Source: Isochrysis galbana | Taxonomy: Eukaryota; Haptophyta; Isochrysidales; Isochrysidaceae | Direction of reading: 5' to 3' | DNA length: 64,000 bases | Assembly (NCBI GenBank): GCA_018136815.1 | Contig: CM030941.1 | Location: 1,921,582-1,985,581 of the forward strand | Shown here: in pieces, positions 1 to 9,620 of the stretch | How the letters are laid out: each line of letters opens with the position of its first letter | How positions within the stretch are numbered: position 1 is the first letter of the stretch | Translations under genes and position numbers: made by a program | The notes under the pieces: model-generated | The model's input: the letters and a program-made list of their open reading frames with translations, nothing else | Told to the model about the DNA's origin: nothing | Database searches by the model: none

Positions 1-3000
1 CGCCGCCGTCGCCTCCACCCCCGTCGCCTCCACCCCCATCACCACCACCCCATCGCCACCACCGCCGTCGCCACCCCCGCCGTCGCCGCCACCCCCTTCG
101 CCTCCACCCCCCTCGCCGCCGCCGCCGTCGCCGCCGCCGCCGTCGCCGCCGCCGCCGTCGCCGCCACCCCATCGCCGCCGCCGCCATCGCCGCCTCCCCC
201 ATCGCCACCCCCGCCATCGCCGCCGCCTCCGTCGCCGCCGCCCCCCTCGCCCCCGCCGCCGTCACCGCCGCCGCCTTCGCCGCCGCCACCATCGCCTCCG
301 CCGCCATCGCCACCGCCGCCTTCACCACCACCTCCGTCGCCACCGCCCCCATCGCCGCCGCCCCCATCGCCGCCACCGCCGTCGCCGCCTCCGCCATCGC
401 CGCCGCCTCCATCGCCGCCGCCGCCATCGCCGCCGCCGCCATCGCCACCCCCGCCGTCTCCGCCGCCGCCGTCGCCGCCGCCACCGTCGCCGCCGCCCCC
501 GTCGCCCCCGCCCTCGCCGCCGCCACCGTCGCCACCGCCGCCCTCGCCGCCGCCTCCTTCGCCGCCGCCACCATCGCCACCGCCACCATCGCCCCCGCCG
601 CCATCGCCGCCGCCGCCATCGCCGCCGCCCCCATCGCCGCCGCCCCCATCGCCACCCCCGCCGTCGCCGCCGCCCCCCTCGCCGCCGCCCCCCTCGCCGC
701 CGCCCCCCTCGCCGCCGCCCCCCTCGCCGCCGCCTCCGTCGCCGCCGCCCCCCTCGCCCCGCCGCCGTCGCCGCCGCCGCCGTCGCCGCCGCCGCCATCG
801 CCACCGCCGCCATCGCCACCGCCCCCGTCGCCGCCCCCCCCATCGCCCCCGCCGCCGTCACCGCCGCCGCCTTCGCCGCCGCCACCATCGCCTCCGCCGC
901 CATCGCCTCCGCCGCCTTCACCTCCACCTCCGTCGCCACCGCCCCCATCGCCGCCGCCCCCATCGCCGCCACCACCATCGCCGCCGCCCCCATCGCCGCC
1001 GCCGCCTTCGCCCCCGCCTCCCTCACCGCCGCCTCCCTCGCCGCCGCCTCCCTCGCCGCCGCCTCCCTCGCCGCCGCCCCCATCGCCCCCGCCGCCATCG
1101 CCCCCGCCGCCATCGCCCCCGCCGCCATCGCCTCCACCCCCATCACCACCACCCCCATCGCCGCCGCCGCCATCGCCACCCCCTCCGTCGCCGCCACCCC
1201 CGTCGCCGCCACCCCCCTCGCCGCCGCCGCCGTCGCCGCCACCCCCATCGCCGCCGCCGCCATCGCCGCCACCCCCGTCGCCGCCCCCGCCATCGCCGCC
1301 TCCCCCATCGCCACCCCCGCCATCGCCGCCGCCTCCGTCGCCGCCGCCCCCCTCGCCCCCGCCGCCGTCACCGCCGCCGCCTTCGCCGCCGCCACCATCG
1401 CCTCCGCCGCCATCGCCACCGCCGCCTTCACCGCCTCCTCCGTCGCCACCGCCGCCATCGCCGCCGCCCCCATCGCCGCCACCGCCGTCGCCGCCTCCGC
1501 CATCGCCGCCGCCTCCATCGCCGCCGCCGCCATCGCCGCCGCCGCCATCGCCACCCCCGCCGTCTCCGCCGCCGCCGTCGCCGCCGCCACCGTCGCCGCC
1601 ACCCCCGTCGCCCCCGCCCTCGCCGCCGCCACCATCGCCACCGCCGCCCTCGCCGCCGCCTCCTTCGCCGCCGCCACCATCGCCACCGCCACCATCGCCC
1701 CCGCCGCCATCGCCGCCGCCGCCATCGCCGCCCCCGCCATCGCCACCCCCGCCGTCGCCACCCCCGCCGTCGCCGCCACCCCCCTCGCCGCCGCCCCCCT
1801 CGCCGCCGCCCCCCTCGCCACCCCCCCCCTCGCCGCCGCCTCCGTCGCCGCCGCCCCCCTCGCCCCCGCCGCCGTCGCCGCCGCCGCCGTCGCCGCCGCC
1901 ACCATCGCCTCCGCCGCCATCGCCACCGCCCCCGTCGCCGCCCCCCCATCGCCCCCGCCGCCGTCACCGCCGCCGCCTTCGCCGCCGCCACCGTCCCCTC
2001 CGCCGCCATCGCCGCCGCCGCCTTCACCTCCACCTCCGTCGCCACCGCCCCCATCGCCGCCGCCCCCATCGCCGCCACCACCATCGCCGCCGCCCCCATC
2101 GCCGCCGCCGCCTTCGCCCCCGCCTCCCTCACCGCCGCCTCCCTCGCCGCCGCCTCCCTCGCCGCCGCCTCCCTCGCCGCCGCCCCCATCGCCCCCGCCG
2201 CCATCGCCCCCGCCGCCATCGCCCCCGCCGCCATCGCCTCCACCCCCATCACCACCACCCCCATCGCCGCCGCCGCCATCGCCACCCCCTCCGTCGCCGC
2301 CACCCCCGTCGCCGCCACCCCCCTCGCCGCCGCCGCCGTCGCCGCCACCCCCATCGCCGCCGCCGCCATCGCCGCCACCCCCGTCGCCGCCCCCGCCATC
2401 GCCGCCTCCCCCATCGCCACCCCCGCCATCGCCGCCGCCTCCGTCGCCGCCGCCCCCCTCGCCCCCGCCGCCGTCACCGCCGCCGCCTTCGCCGCCGCCA
2501 CCATCGCCTCCGCCGCCATCGCCACCGCCGCCTTCACCGCCTCCTCCGTCGCCACCGCCGCCATCGCCGCCGCCCCCATCGCCGCCACCGCCGTCGCCGC
2601 CTCCGCCATCGCCGCCGCCTCCATCGCCGCCGCCGCCATCGCCGCCGCCGCCATCGCCACCCCCGCCGTCTCCGCCGCCGCCGTCGCCGCCGCCACCGTC
2701 GCCGCCACCCCCGTCGCCCCCGCCCTCGCCGCCGCCACCATCGCCACCGCCGCCCTCGCCGCCGCCTCCTTCGCCGCCGCCACCATCGCCACCGCCACCA
2801 TCGCCCCCGCCGCCATCGCCGCCGCCGCCATCGCCGCCCCCGCCATCGCCACCCCCGCCGTCGCCACCCCCGCCGTCGCCGCCACCCCCCTCGCCGCCGC
2901 CCCCCTCGCCCCCCCCCCTCGCCACCCCCCCCCTCGCCGCCGCCTCCGTCGCCGCCGCCCCCCTCGCCCCCGCCGCCGTCGCCGCCGCCGCCGTCGCCGC

Positions 3001-3420
3001 CGCCACCATCGCCTCCGCCGCCATCGCCACCGCCCCCGTCGCCGCCCCCCCCATCGCCCCCGCCGCCGTCACCGCCGCCGCCTTCGCCGCCGCCACCGTC
3101 CCCTCCGCCGCCATCGCCGCCGCCGCCTTCACCTCCACCTCCGTCGCCACCGCCCCCATCGCCGCCGCCCCCATCGCCGCCACCACCATCGCCGCCGCCC
3201 CCATCGCCGCCGCCGCCTTCGCCCCCGCCTCCCTCACCGCCGCCTCCCTCGCCGCCGCCTCCCTCGCCGCCGCCTCCCTCGCCGCCGCCCCCATCGCCCC
3301 CGCCGCCATCGCCCCCGCCGCCATCGCCCCCGCCGCCATCGCCTCCACCCCCATCACCACCACCCCCATCGCCGCCGCCGCCATCGCCACCCCCTCCGTC
3401 GCCGCCACCCCCCTCGCCGC
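1..3420. repeat. Higher-order tandem repeat (~1105 bp) inside the SPPPP coding region
   Basis: A diagnostic run, catcaccaccaccc, recurs at 37, 1141, 2247 and 3352, which gives a spacing of 1104-1106 bp. Sequence around each copy matches over long stretches. About three units of a ~1.1 kb block are therefore duplicated head to tail on top of the 15-bp SPPPP-type repeat. After about 3420 the pattern diverges. Confidence 0.75.
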
Positions 3421-6127
3421 CGCCGCCGTCGCCGCCGCCGCCAGCGCCACCGCCGCCTTCGCCGCCGCCACCATCTCCTCCGCCGCCTTCGCCCCCGCCG
3501 CCTTCGCCCCCGCCGCCTTCACCGCCGCCTCCGTCGCCGCCGCCACCATCGCCCCCGCCACCATCGCCGCCGCCTCCCTCGCCGCCCCCCCCCTCGCCAC
3601 CACCTCCATTGGCACCGCCGCCATCGCCGCCGCCGCCATCGCCGCCACCCCCAACGCCGCCGCCTCCCTCGCCGCCGCCTCCATCGCCGCCGCCGCCATC
3701 GCCGCCGCCGCCATCGCCGCCGCCGCCATCGCCCCCACCGCCGTCGCCACCGCCTCCCTCGCCTCCGCCGCCATCGCCATCACCGCCCCCCCGTCGCCGC
3801 CGCCGCCATCGCCGCCACCCCCATCGTCACCCCCGCCATCGCCACCGCCCCCGTCGCCGCCCCCCCCCTCGCCGCCGCCGCCGTCGCCGCAGCCGCCGCC
3901 GCCATCGCCGCCCCCTCCATCCCCGCCGCCTCCATCGCCACCCCCGCCCTCTCCGCCGCCCCCATCGTCGCCGCCGCCATCGCCACCGCCGCCATCGCCA
4001 CCGCCGCCAACGACACCGCCCCCTTCTCCTCCGTTAAGTGCAAGCTTAATTGGACAGGCCAAGAGTGCCTCGAGCCGACGCGTTCGTTCGCGCATGGTAT
4101 TGGATGCGTCGGCTCTTCAGGGTCAGCCGGTCGATCCGATCTACGACGTGCTCGACGACAGCGAAACGACAGCTAAAGTCTATCTCGTCGATCGTGTTGC
4201 CGGGATTAACCTCAATGCAACAGTCCTCCTCGCCTATTGTGGGCCCACTTGTGAGGAAGGTCCCGACGCCACGCTGACCGCCGTCCCCTTGCTGGGCTAC
4301 GTGCAACGAGGAGACAACGTGCGCACGACTCCCCTCATCTCCAAAGATAACCAAACGCTTGCTGAGGCAGAGGGCGCCTTTAGCATCACCAACTACACTT
4401 ACGCGTTCGAGCTCTTCATCGACATGGTTATATCTCGCGAGGTGCCCCAGGGTTCGAGCCTTGACGCCGTGGCAAGTGACTTGCAGACTACGTTCGAGCA
4501 AAAGATAAACAACTTGACGACTAGTCTCAACCTTGGTGCAGTAGCTGTGACCTCGAGAGTCATCTTTCCGCCCAGGCCACCTCCTTCCGCTCCCCCCTTT
4601 CCGCCGCCCTCTCCCCCGCCTCCATCACTGCCTCCGTCGCCTCCACCGCCATCTCCTCCACCGCCGTCGCCGCCGCCGTCGCCTCCACCGCCGTCGCCGC
4701 CGCCATCGCCGCCGCCGCCATCGCCGCCGCCGCCGTCGCCTCCACCCCCATCGCCGCCGCCATCGCCGCCGCCATCGCCACCGCCGCCATCGCCACCGCC
4801 GCCATCGCCACCGCCGCCATCGCCGCCGCCGCCATCGCCGCCGCCGCCATCGCCGCCGCCGCCATCGCCGCCGCCATCGCCATCGCCGCCGCCGCCATCG
4901 CCGCCGCCGCCATCGCCGCCGCCTCCATCGCCGCCGCCGCCATCGCCGCCGCCACCATCGCCGCCGCCACCATCGCCGCCGCCGCCATCGCTGCCGCCGC
5001 CATCGCCGCCGCCGCCATCGCCGCCGCCGCTACTGCCGCCGCCACCGCCTCCCAATTTTCCGCCCAGCGTTCCCGACGGAACACCAGCGCATCCCCCGCC
5101 GCCACCCTCATTGCCGCCGCCGTCGCCGCCTCCGCCTTCACCTCCGCCATCGCCACCGCCATCTCCGCCTCCGCCCTCACCCCCCCCATCGCCGCCTCCT
5201 CCCTCGCCGCCGCCGTCGTCCCCCCCACCATCATCGCCGCCGTCGCCGCCTCCACCTTCATCTCCGCCCTCGCCGCCGCCCTCACCGCCGCCGCCCTCAC
5301 CGCCGCCGCCCACACCGCCGCCGTCGCCGCCTCCGCCTTCAATGCCTCCGCCATCGCCGCCTCCGCCTTCACTGCCAATGCCATCGCCTCCTCCGCCTTC
5401 ACCGTTGCCATCTGCGCCTCCGCCACTTACACCGCCGCCGTCGCCGCCTCCACCTTCATCTCCGCCCACTCCGCCACCCTCTCCGCCGCCCTCACCGCCT
5501 CCGCCCTCACCGCCTCCGCCCACACCGCCGCCATCGCCGCCTCCGCCTTCACCGTCGCCATCGCCACCTCCACCTTCACCGCCGCCCTCACCGCCTCCGC
5601 CCTCACCGCCTCCGCCCTCACCACCGCCATCGCCCCCTCCGCCTTCACCGTCGCCATCTGCGCCTCCGCCACTTTCGCCGCCGCCGGCTCCGCCCGCTGG
5701 AAGGCCGTTGCTCCTCGGTCTGCTTAGACTAGCACTAGTTGCCTTAGGCCTTTTCGCAACTTGGTCATGGTTACAAGGCGGCTCGTCCCCATCTCGCCTG
5801 TACCCGCCGCCACCACCAATGATCCCGCAACCGTCACCCCCATCGCCACCTACAGCATGCGTTGGCAAAGATAGGCTCGTAGATCGTACCATGCGCTCGG
5901 GCAAGTTGGGTAATGAGTGGTGCTACAACCTCGGCGTTGTGCGGTCGCCTTTTTACGTGGAGGAGGACGCCGCCACGTGCGAAGCCTTCTATGTTGACGC
6001 GATCGGCTGGCCCGAAGAACCCTCCTTGTACCCTCTCGATTGCTCGGCAGGCTGTGCATTGTGCGAGTATTCTCAGTTATCGAGTGGAGATTGGGCATGC
6101 CGAGCCGGCCAACGTGTGTGCACATGA
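1..6127 (+). CDS. Giant hydroxyproline-rich (SPPPP-repeat) cell-wall-type glycoprotein, 5' end outside window
   Basis: The plus strand reads almost continuously as Ser-Pro4 and Ser-Pro3 repeats from base 1 to about 4030. A non-repetitive domain of about 160 residues follows (about 4034-4560), with four N-glycosylation sequons (NAT, NQT, NYT, NLT). A second Pro-rich rod covers 4560-5700. Then come a hydrophobic stretch (5704-5772) that could be one membrane helix and a C-terminal domain with eight Cys, ending at TGA 6125-6127. The ATG at 4094 is not a convincing start, because the same frame stays open upstream into the Pro-rich region. Such rods are typical of algal extensin/pherophorin-like wall or matrix proteins, with Pro hydroxylated and glycosylated. 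In 1-3790 the Pro frame shifts several times at C homopolymers, for example near 3785; assembly indels are the likely cause. The hydrophobic segment uses TTA, CTA and AGA codons unlike its surroundings, so it could be an unrecognised intron. Function beyond structural is unknown. Confidence 0.75.
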   Translation, partial: AAVASTPVASTPITTTPSPPPPSPPPPSPPPPSPPPPSPPPPSPPPPSPPPPSPPPHRRRRHRRLPHRHPRHRRRLRRRRPPRPRRRHRRRLRRRHHRLRRHRHRRLHHHLRRHRPHRRRPHRRHRRRRLRHRRRLHRRRRHRRRRHRHPRRLRRRRRRRHRRRRPRRPRPRRRHRRHRRPRRRLLRRRHHRHRHHRPRRHRRRRHRRRPHRRRPHRHPRRRRRPPRRRPPRRRPPRRRPPRRRLRRRRPPRPAAVAAAAVAAAAIATAAIATAPVAAPPIAPAAVTAAAFAAATIASAAIASAAFTSTSVATAPIAAAPIAATTIAAAPIAAAAFAPASLTAASLAAASLAAASLAAAPIAPAAIAPAAIAPAAIASTPITTTPIAAAAIATPSVAATPVAATPLAAAAVAATPIAAAAIAATPVAAPAIAASPIATPAIAAASVAAAPLAPAAVTAAAFAAATIASAAIATAAFTASSVATAAIAAAPIAATAVAASAIAAASIAAAAIAAAAIATPAVSAAAVAAATVAATPVAPALAAATIATAALAAASFAAATIATATIAPAAIAAAAIAAPAIATPAVATPAVAATPLAAAPLAAAPLATPPLAAASVAAAPLAPAAVAAAAVAAATIASAAIATAPVAAPPSPPPPSPPPPSPPPPSPPPPSPPPPSPPPPSPPPPSPPPPSPPPPSPPPPSPPPPSPPPPSPPPPSPPPPSPPPPSPPPPSPPPPSPPPPSPPPPSPPPPSPPPPSPPPPSPPPPSPPPPSPPPPSPPPPSPPPPSPPPPSPPPPSPPPPSPPPPSPPPPSPPPPSPPPPSPPPPSPPPPSPPPPSPPPPSPPPPSPPPPSPPPPSPPPPSPPPPSPPPPSPPPPSPPPPSPPPPSPPPPSPPPPSPPPPSPPPPSPPPSPPPPSPPPPSPPPPSPPPPSPPPPSPPPPSPPPPSPPPPSPPPPSPPPPSPPPPSPPPPSPPPLATPPLAAASVAAAPLAPAAVAAAAVAAATIASAAIATAPVAAPPIAPAAVTAAAFAAATVPSAAIAAAAFTSTSVATAPIAAAPIAATTIAAAPIAAAAFAPASLTAASLAAASLAAASLAAAPIAPAAIAPAAIAPAAIASTPITTTPIAAAAIATPSVAATPLAAAAVAAAASATAAFAAATISSAAFAPAAFAPAAFTAASVAAATIAPATIAAASLAAPPLATTSIGTAAIAAAAIAATPNAAASLAAASIAAAAIAAAAIAAAAIAPTAVATASLASAAIAITAPPSPPPPSPPPPSSPPPSPPPPSPPPPSPPPPSPQPPPPSPPPPSPPPPSPPPPSPPPPSSPPPSPPPPSPPPPTTPPPSPPLSASLIGQAKSASSRRVRSRMVLDASALQGQPVDPIYDVLDDSETTAKVYLVDRVAGINLNATVLLAYCGPTCEEGPDATLTAVPLLGYVQRGDNVRTTPLISKDNQTLAEAEGAFSITNYTYAFELFIDMVISREVPQGSSLDAVASDLQTTFEQKINNLTTSLNLGAVAVTSRVIFPPRPPPSAPPFPPPSPPPPSLPPSPPPPSPPPPSPPPSPPPPSPPPSPPPPSPPPPSPPPPSPPPSPPPSPPPPSPPPPSPPPPSPPPPSPPPPSPPPPSPPPSPSPPPPSPPPPSPPPPSPPPPSPPPPSPPPPSPPPPSLPPPSPPPPSPPPLLPPPPPPNFPPSVPDGTPAHPPPPPSLPPPSPPPPSPPPSPPPSPPPPSPPPSPPPPSPPPSSPPPSSPPSPPPPSSPPSPPPSPPPPSPPPPTPPPSPPPPSMPPPSPPPPSLPMPSPPPPSPLPSAPPPLTPPPSPPPPSSPPTPPPSPPPSPPPPSPPPPTPPPSPPPPSPSPSPPPPSPPPSPPPPSPPPPSPPPSPPPPSPSPSAPPPLSPPPAPPAGRPLLLGLLRLALVALGLFATWSWLQGGSSPSRLYPPPPPMIPQPSPPSPPTACVGKDRLVDRTMRSGKLGNEWCYNLGVVRSPFYVEEDAATCEAFYVDAIGWPEEPSLYPLDCSAGCALCEYSQLSSGDWACRAGQRVCT

Positions 6128-6545
6128 AATAAGGATATGGGCCATCGAGGGGGAGAACCTGGAACAAGAGAAAATTAAGAGAAAAGAGGAGAACCGAGAG
6201 CAGAGGGGGGGTCGGGGAGAGAGAGAGAGAGAACGAGAAAAGAGAAGAGCAGGTGGGGGAGAAAAAAAACATCTGAAGATTCAGGGTTGCGACACCTACT
6301 ATCGGCCGGCTCCTTACGCCTTCCCCCGCCCTTGTTCCCTTCGCTCCTCCCCTTCCCCCCTTGAGCGGTGTCCGAGGGAGAAAAAAGGTATTTGGTCTCC
6401 GGTCTATGGAATTTGTATCCAAGCTTGTTTGGATGAAGAGGTCAGGAGCATGCAGGCTCAGTCGCGCGCGCAAGGCAGGTGAGTGTCTCTCGGCGGAGGT
6501 ACCATGTTTGATCCACCCATATGGTGGATGGTGGTCCGTGAATAG
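6128..6545. other. Spacer after the glycoprotein gene, with one LINE-type tail
   Basis: The first ~120 bp are purine-rich (GAGAGA runs). From 6252 an A8 run followed by catctgaagattc starts a segment that is homologous, in reverse complement, to 9995-10071. It therefore looks like a minus-oriented 3' end of a non-LTR element reaching to about 6345. I see no gene in the remainder. Confidence 0.45.
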
Positions 6546-7003
6546 AAAAAAATTCTTGAAGGTGTCCGCTAAGCTACTGCACACTCCACACTCCCGTGGT
6601 AACGTTGCAATTACCCCTACCGCTACTCCCCCTTACCGCTCCCCCCCTCGTTCCTTTTTCTTCCATGGAATACCCACTGGCGGATGAGTACGCCATACGA
6701 AAAGGAAGGGTCGCGCTAGACGCGATCACCGTCTCCGACATCACCAAAGAAGTGATTAAAACGACTCGGGAAAACGTCCCACAAGCGGCGAGGTCCGCGT
6801 GGGAGAATAGACTTAGCATCACGAAAGAGGAATGGAAACACATAGCTAGACTAGCTACACAATGCCGTTGCTAAAACACACGGATAAACACCTACACCTC
6901 AAACATATGTATTACGCACAGAAGGATCGGCACTAGAAACAGATTCCCAGATAGCTCGACAGACAAATGCAGACTGTGCCACGGCCAGTTCTCGGCGGAC
7001 TTG
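6546..7003 (-). mobile_element. LINE fragment with 5' inversion
   Basis: 6546-6660 is the reverse complement of the LINE 3' UTR seen at 63225-63361: same order of motifs, same end (cttcaagaat then oligo-T in sense). It is joined at about 6660 to a plus-strand coding piece (6664-6985) whose translation matches the ORF at 10483-11478. Shared peptides are PLADEY, ITVSDIT and EEWKH, then GTRNRF and CRLC at the zinc-finger start. The coding part thus lies inverted relative to its 3' UTR. The flanks cgtgaataga (6536) and cgtggataga (7005) may be an eroded target duplication. Confidence 0.6.
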
Positions 7004-7009
7004 TCACGT

Positions 7010-7404
7010 GGATAGACCTGGATTTTCTCGAGAATCGGCAGGATGTGCTGCACAAACTTGTCGCAGCCGATGACGTCGAAATCGATCCAGTGCTTGAAGA
7101 ACTCGCCGCCTGGACGCCTCCAGTTAGTTGGCTGCTCCACTTCGCGGATGGTCAGCGTCATCGGCCCGGAAGCCGTCTGCACGAGCGATTCCGCGGCTTC
7201 GTAGTCCGAATTGGTGTAGGTGTAGCCAGACTCCTCGCTTTCTTCCCTCGTGTAACCGTTCACGAATCGCTCGATGAACGCGGGCGTGAGCGTCCAGTAT
7301 TGTGTGACGTCCTGTACGCGACGGCCGTTGCCGATGGGGGTTGTGAGCTGCACCAGGTACCTTCCACCCAACTGGCTTGCGTACATTCTTTCGAAGATGT
7401 ATCC
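7010..7404 (-). CDS. Exon-like open frame of unknown function, possible PDZ-domain end
   Basis: The minus strand is open and protein-like between two repeats (the LINE fragment to the left, the leader-hairpin repeat to the right). Near the middle, the peptides DYEAAESLVQ and GPMTLTIREVE resemble the last helix and strand of a PDZ domain; that is a weak resemblance judged by eye. A segment rich in aromatic and acidic residues (FKHWIDFDVIGCDKF) follows. There is no start codon, no stop and no clear splice site at either end, because repeats occupy both sides. It could be an exon left from a disrupted host gene or part of an element ORF that I do not recognise. Confidence 0.3.
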
Positions 7405-7741
7405 AACTAAGTTTATACTTGGTTCGCCCATGGGGGGGCACGAGCCCCCCTCTCTCTCCACTCCTCCCCTGCCGTGGGGGAGGAACCACCCATCCTCCTG
7501 GCTCCTGGCATGCCTGATGGCTTGCCAGGAGGCCACTGCCCTGCTGGCCCACTCTCCCACTGACAGGCACGCCTGGATCGCTCGTCCTGGCCCCTCATGG
7601 CCAGCCCATCGCTCCAACCCCCTCTCCCCCCCTGGTCGACAGGCAGACAGGTGCAGATTGGGGGCCCCAGAGGCTCAGGAGCGCCAGCGAGGGAGAGGCA
7701 GGGGAGGCCAGGGCCCAGCCCCAGCCTCCTCTGCCCCCTGA
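7405..7741 (+). repeat. Leader-hairpin repeat, copy 1 (short ORF MGGHEPP...)
   Basis: It begins with a 19-nt hairpin leader at 7405-7423 (actaagt/acttggt arms) and an ATG at 7430 that opens a frame to TGA at 7741. The whole segment is homologous in reverse complement to 46560-46873. The leader also occurs at 45279-45297 and, with changed arms, at 62155-62173. The sequence upstream of the leader differs between copies, so the leader marks one element boundary. The ORF is Pro/Ser-rich and its frame is not kept in the other copy, so it may not be a protein gene. Confidence 0.55.
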
Positions 7742-9283
7742 GCTGGCCTCCAGGAGCCTCCAGGGGTCGCCAGCAAGCAGCTGCAGGCCTGGCGCAGGCA
7801 CGCCATCGCGCGTGCCGCAGGAGAGAGGAGAGGGAGCGCGGAGAAGGGGGTGGGCGGAGCGAGAGCTCCGCCCACCGAAAAATATGTAAGTCCCGCACCT
7901 GTTTACAGGAGAAGTCGGGACTTAGGACGCCGCCAGCCCGGTAGGCGTAGGAGGAGAAAGGGAGAACGGATCACCGGGGGGGGGCGCGGGCCACTGTCGC
8001 ATCCGCGATCGACCTTTTTGTTTTAGAAGTTGTTTGCGTTTCTATGTTCCCTCCTTGCAGGCTAGCCACGAGTCACCGTCGCAGGGTTCTACATTCGTCC
8101 ATTCGCCCTTGTTGCCCTCGCCTCCTTTGTCGCCTCCCTTGCCGCCTGCTTGCCCCTCACCTGGCTTACCTCCTTGCGTGCTCCTCGCGTTTTAGGCTAA
8201 GTCGCGCGATCAGGTATCGCCGGTGCAAGGAACCGCCCCCATGTGTGACCCTGATTTCCCCTCAGGTGTTGGCCGTTGGATTATACCGTGGCGCTATTTT
8301 ACTTCGGTCTTCATCAAAAATCACTTAAGGGTTTTCGAAAGATTCCCTCCTTATTCCCGTGCGTAACTGTCGCCCCGTCGGATCGTCCGTCGCCCCGTCG
8401 CTCTCTTGTCGGCATTCTCTTCCTTGTTCGATCTGCCAGCGGTTTCCTGTGCGTTCCGTGATAGGGATACGTTAGTGTGGAGGGTGTTGACGTGAGTGTA
8501 GTGTCATCTCGTCAGTCGCCTAATGGCGGGGGGGGGAAGGGCCGGCGGAGTGGGGGTGTATGTAGAAAGTTTTGCTGCGTGAGTAGAAAGTAGAGGACCC
8601 GCACAGTCACGCCAATCGGGCGAACCGAGCGCCGAAATCTATCTCGTTGAAATCAGCCAGCCGTGGAGCCCATTGGACGTCCGACGCCTCCGAGGCTCCG
8701 AGGGAGGCCCGGAGAGCCCAACTTCGAACTGATGCCGGGCGCGCCGCGCGCCCGTTTTCGACGATCCATCCAGATGAGTGGGCCCGCCAGACACCAAATA
8801 CACAGGGGCCACCCGGACAGTCACGCCAATCGGGAGGGCCGCGCGCCTAAATTTCGTCGCAGTGAGCCGTGAGCCATCTGCAGACCCCTTTGAATGTTGA
8901 TGTCCGACGTCACCGAGGGAGCGCCGCCGCCGCCGCCACCACCACTTACTGGCCCATCGCCGCCGTCGCTTTTGCCGTTGCTTACTACAGTCTAAAAGGC
9001 TGACTGCCACAGGCTCTCTGCCTCAGCTGCTTACTGGAGGTCGACGGACGCCGCGTCGGCTCCGCGATCTACGGCTTTCCTTGACTTCTACGTCAAGTTT
9101 TGCCAAGACCTAGGTGTGCGTCTTCGCTGTACGAGCTCCGTGTGCCTGAAACGCTTTCGTTGCGCCGTCGCGCGTCATTAGCAGTATGGACTGATGTCCT
9201 ATACCGCCTGCCAAGCTCACCACCCAGCGGCAGAAAATGATATCTGCTCTGGGTGGTGGGTTCCCGCCAGATGCGCTGTGAGG
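7742..9283. other. Spacer without recognisable gene
   Basis: About 1.5 kb with no convincing ORF. Around 8040-8060 there is an intron-like acceptor (pyrimidines then gcag). A diverged duplication of about 213 bp is visible between 8604-8640 and 8817-8857, both starting with cagtcacgccaatcggg. Low-complexity GCC repeats lie at 8925-8960. The hairpin at 9218-9258 is listed separately. Confidence 0.4.
9218..9258. repeat. Two-part stem-loop
   Basis: Outer arms caccacccag (9218-9227) and ctgggtggtg (9249-9258) pair perfectly. Inner arms gcaga (9230-9234) and tctgc (9243-9247) pair as well, leaving an 8-nt AT-rich loop. It lies downstream of the candidate minus-strand exon at 9284-9620. Confidence 0.5.
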
Positions 9284-9620
9284 CGTTCTGGCAGGATCTT
9301 GGGCTTTCCTCCTTGCCGCGGCGTAGAGCGCCACGACGATGCCCGTCCTGAGGCCGCCCACGGGTCCCGCCTCATCGATCAGCGCCGGATCTAGCACTGT
9401 CAGAGACAGAGAGAGGAGGGCCGCGAAGGCAGCCCCAACGCAGAGGCTCGTCAGCCACGCGTGGATGGCCGCGTCGGTGAGCTGGTCCTGGTTCTCGATG
9501 CCGAGTTCGAGTGAGCGCGAATCCTGCGAGGGGCGGATCGGGATGGTCGGGGCGGAGTCTGTGGTAGCCAGGGTAGCCGCGAGCGCGCGCTGTGAGGAGC
9601 TGTTTGGGCTGCGCGGGCAA
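9284..9620 (-). CDS. Candidate exon of an unknown membrane protein
   Basis: One minus-strand frame reads as an ordered polar stretch (LELGIENQDQLTDAAIHAWL), then a strongly hydrophobic segment of about 20 residues, a short loop (DEAGPVGGL) and a second, shorter hydrophobic segment. That pattern of two membrane helices is more protein-like than its neighbours. No start, stop or splice sites could be fixed, and I do not recognise the family. Confidence 0.3.

Noticed and set aside
322-4095. 1257-codon minus-strand frame of Gly/Asp and Ala/Met repeats
   Set aside because: It is the antisense of the SPPPP repeat; 15-bp repeats without stops keep several frames open. The plus strand connects to a unique glycosylated domain and a normal stop.
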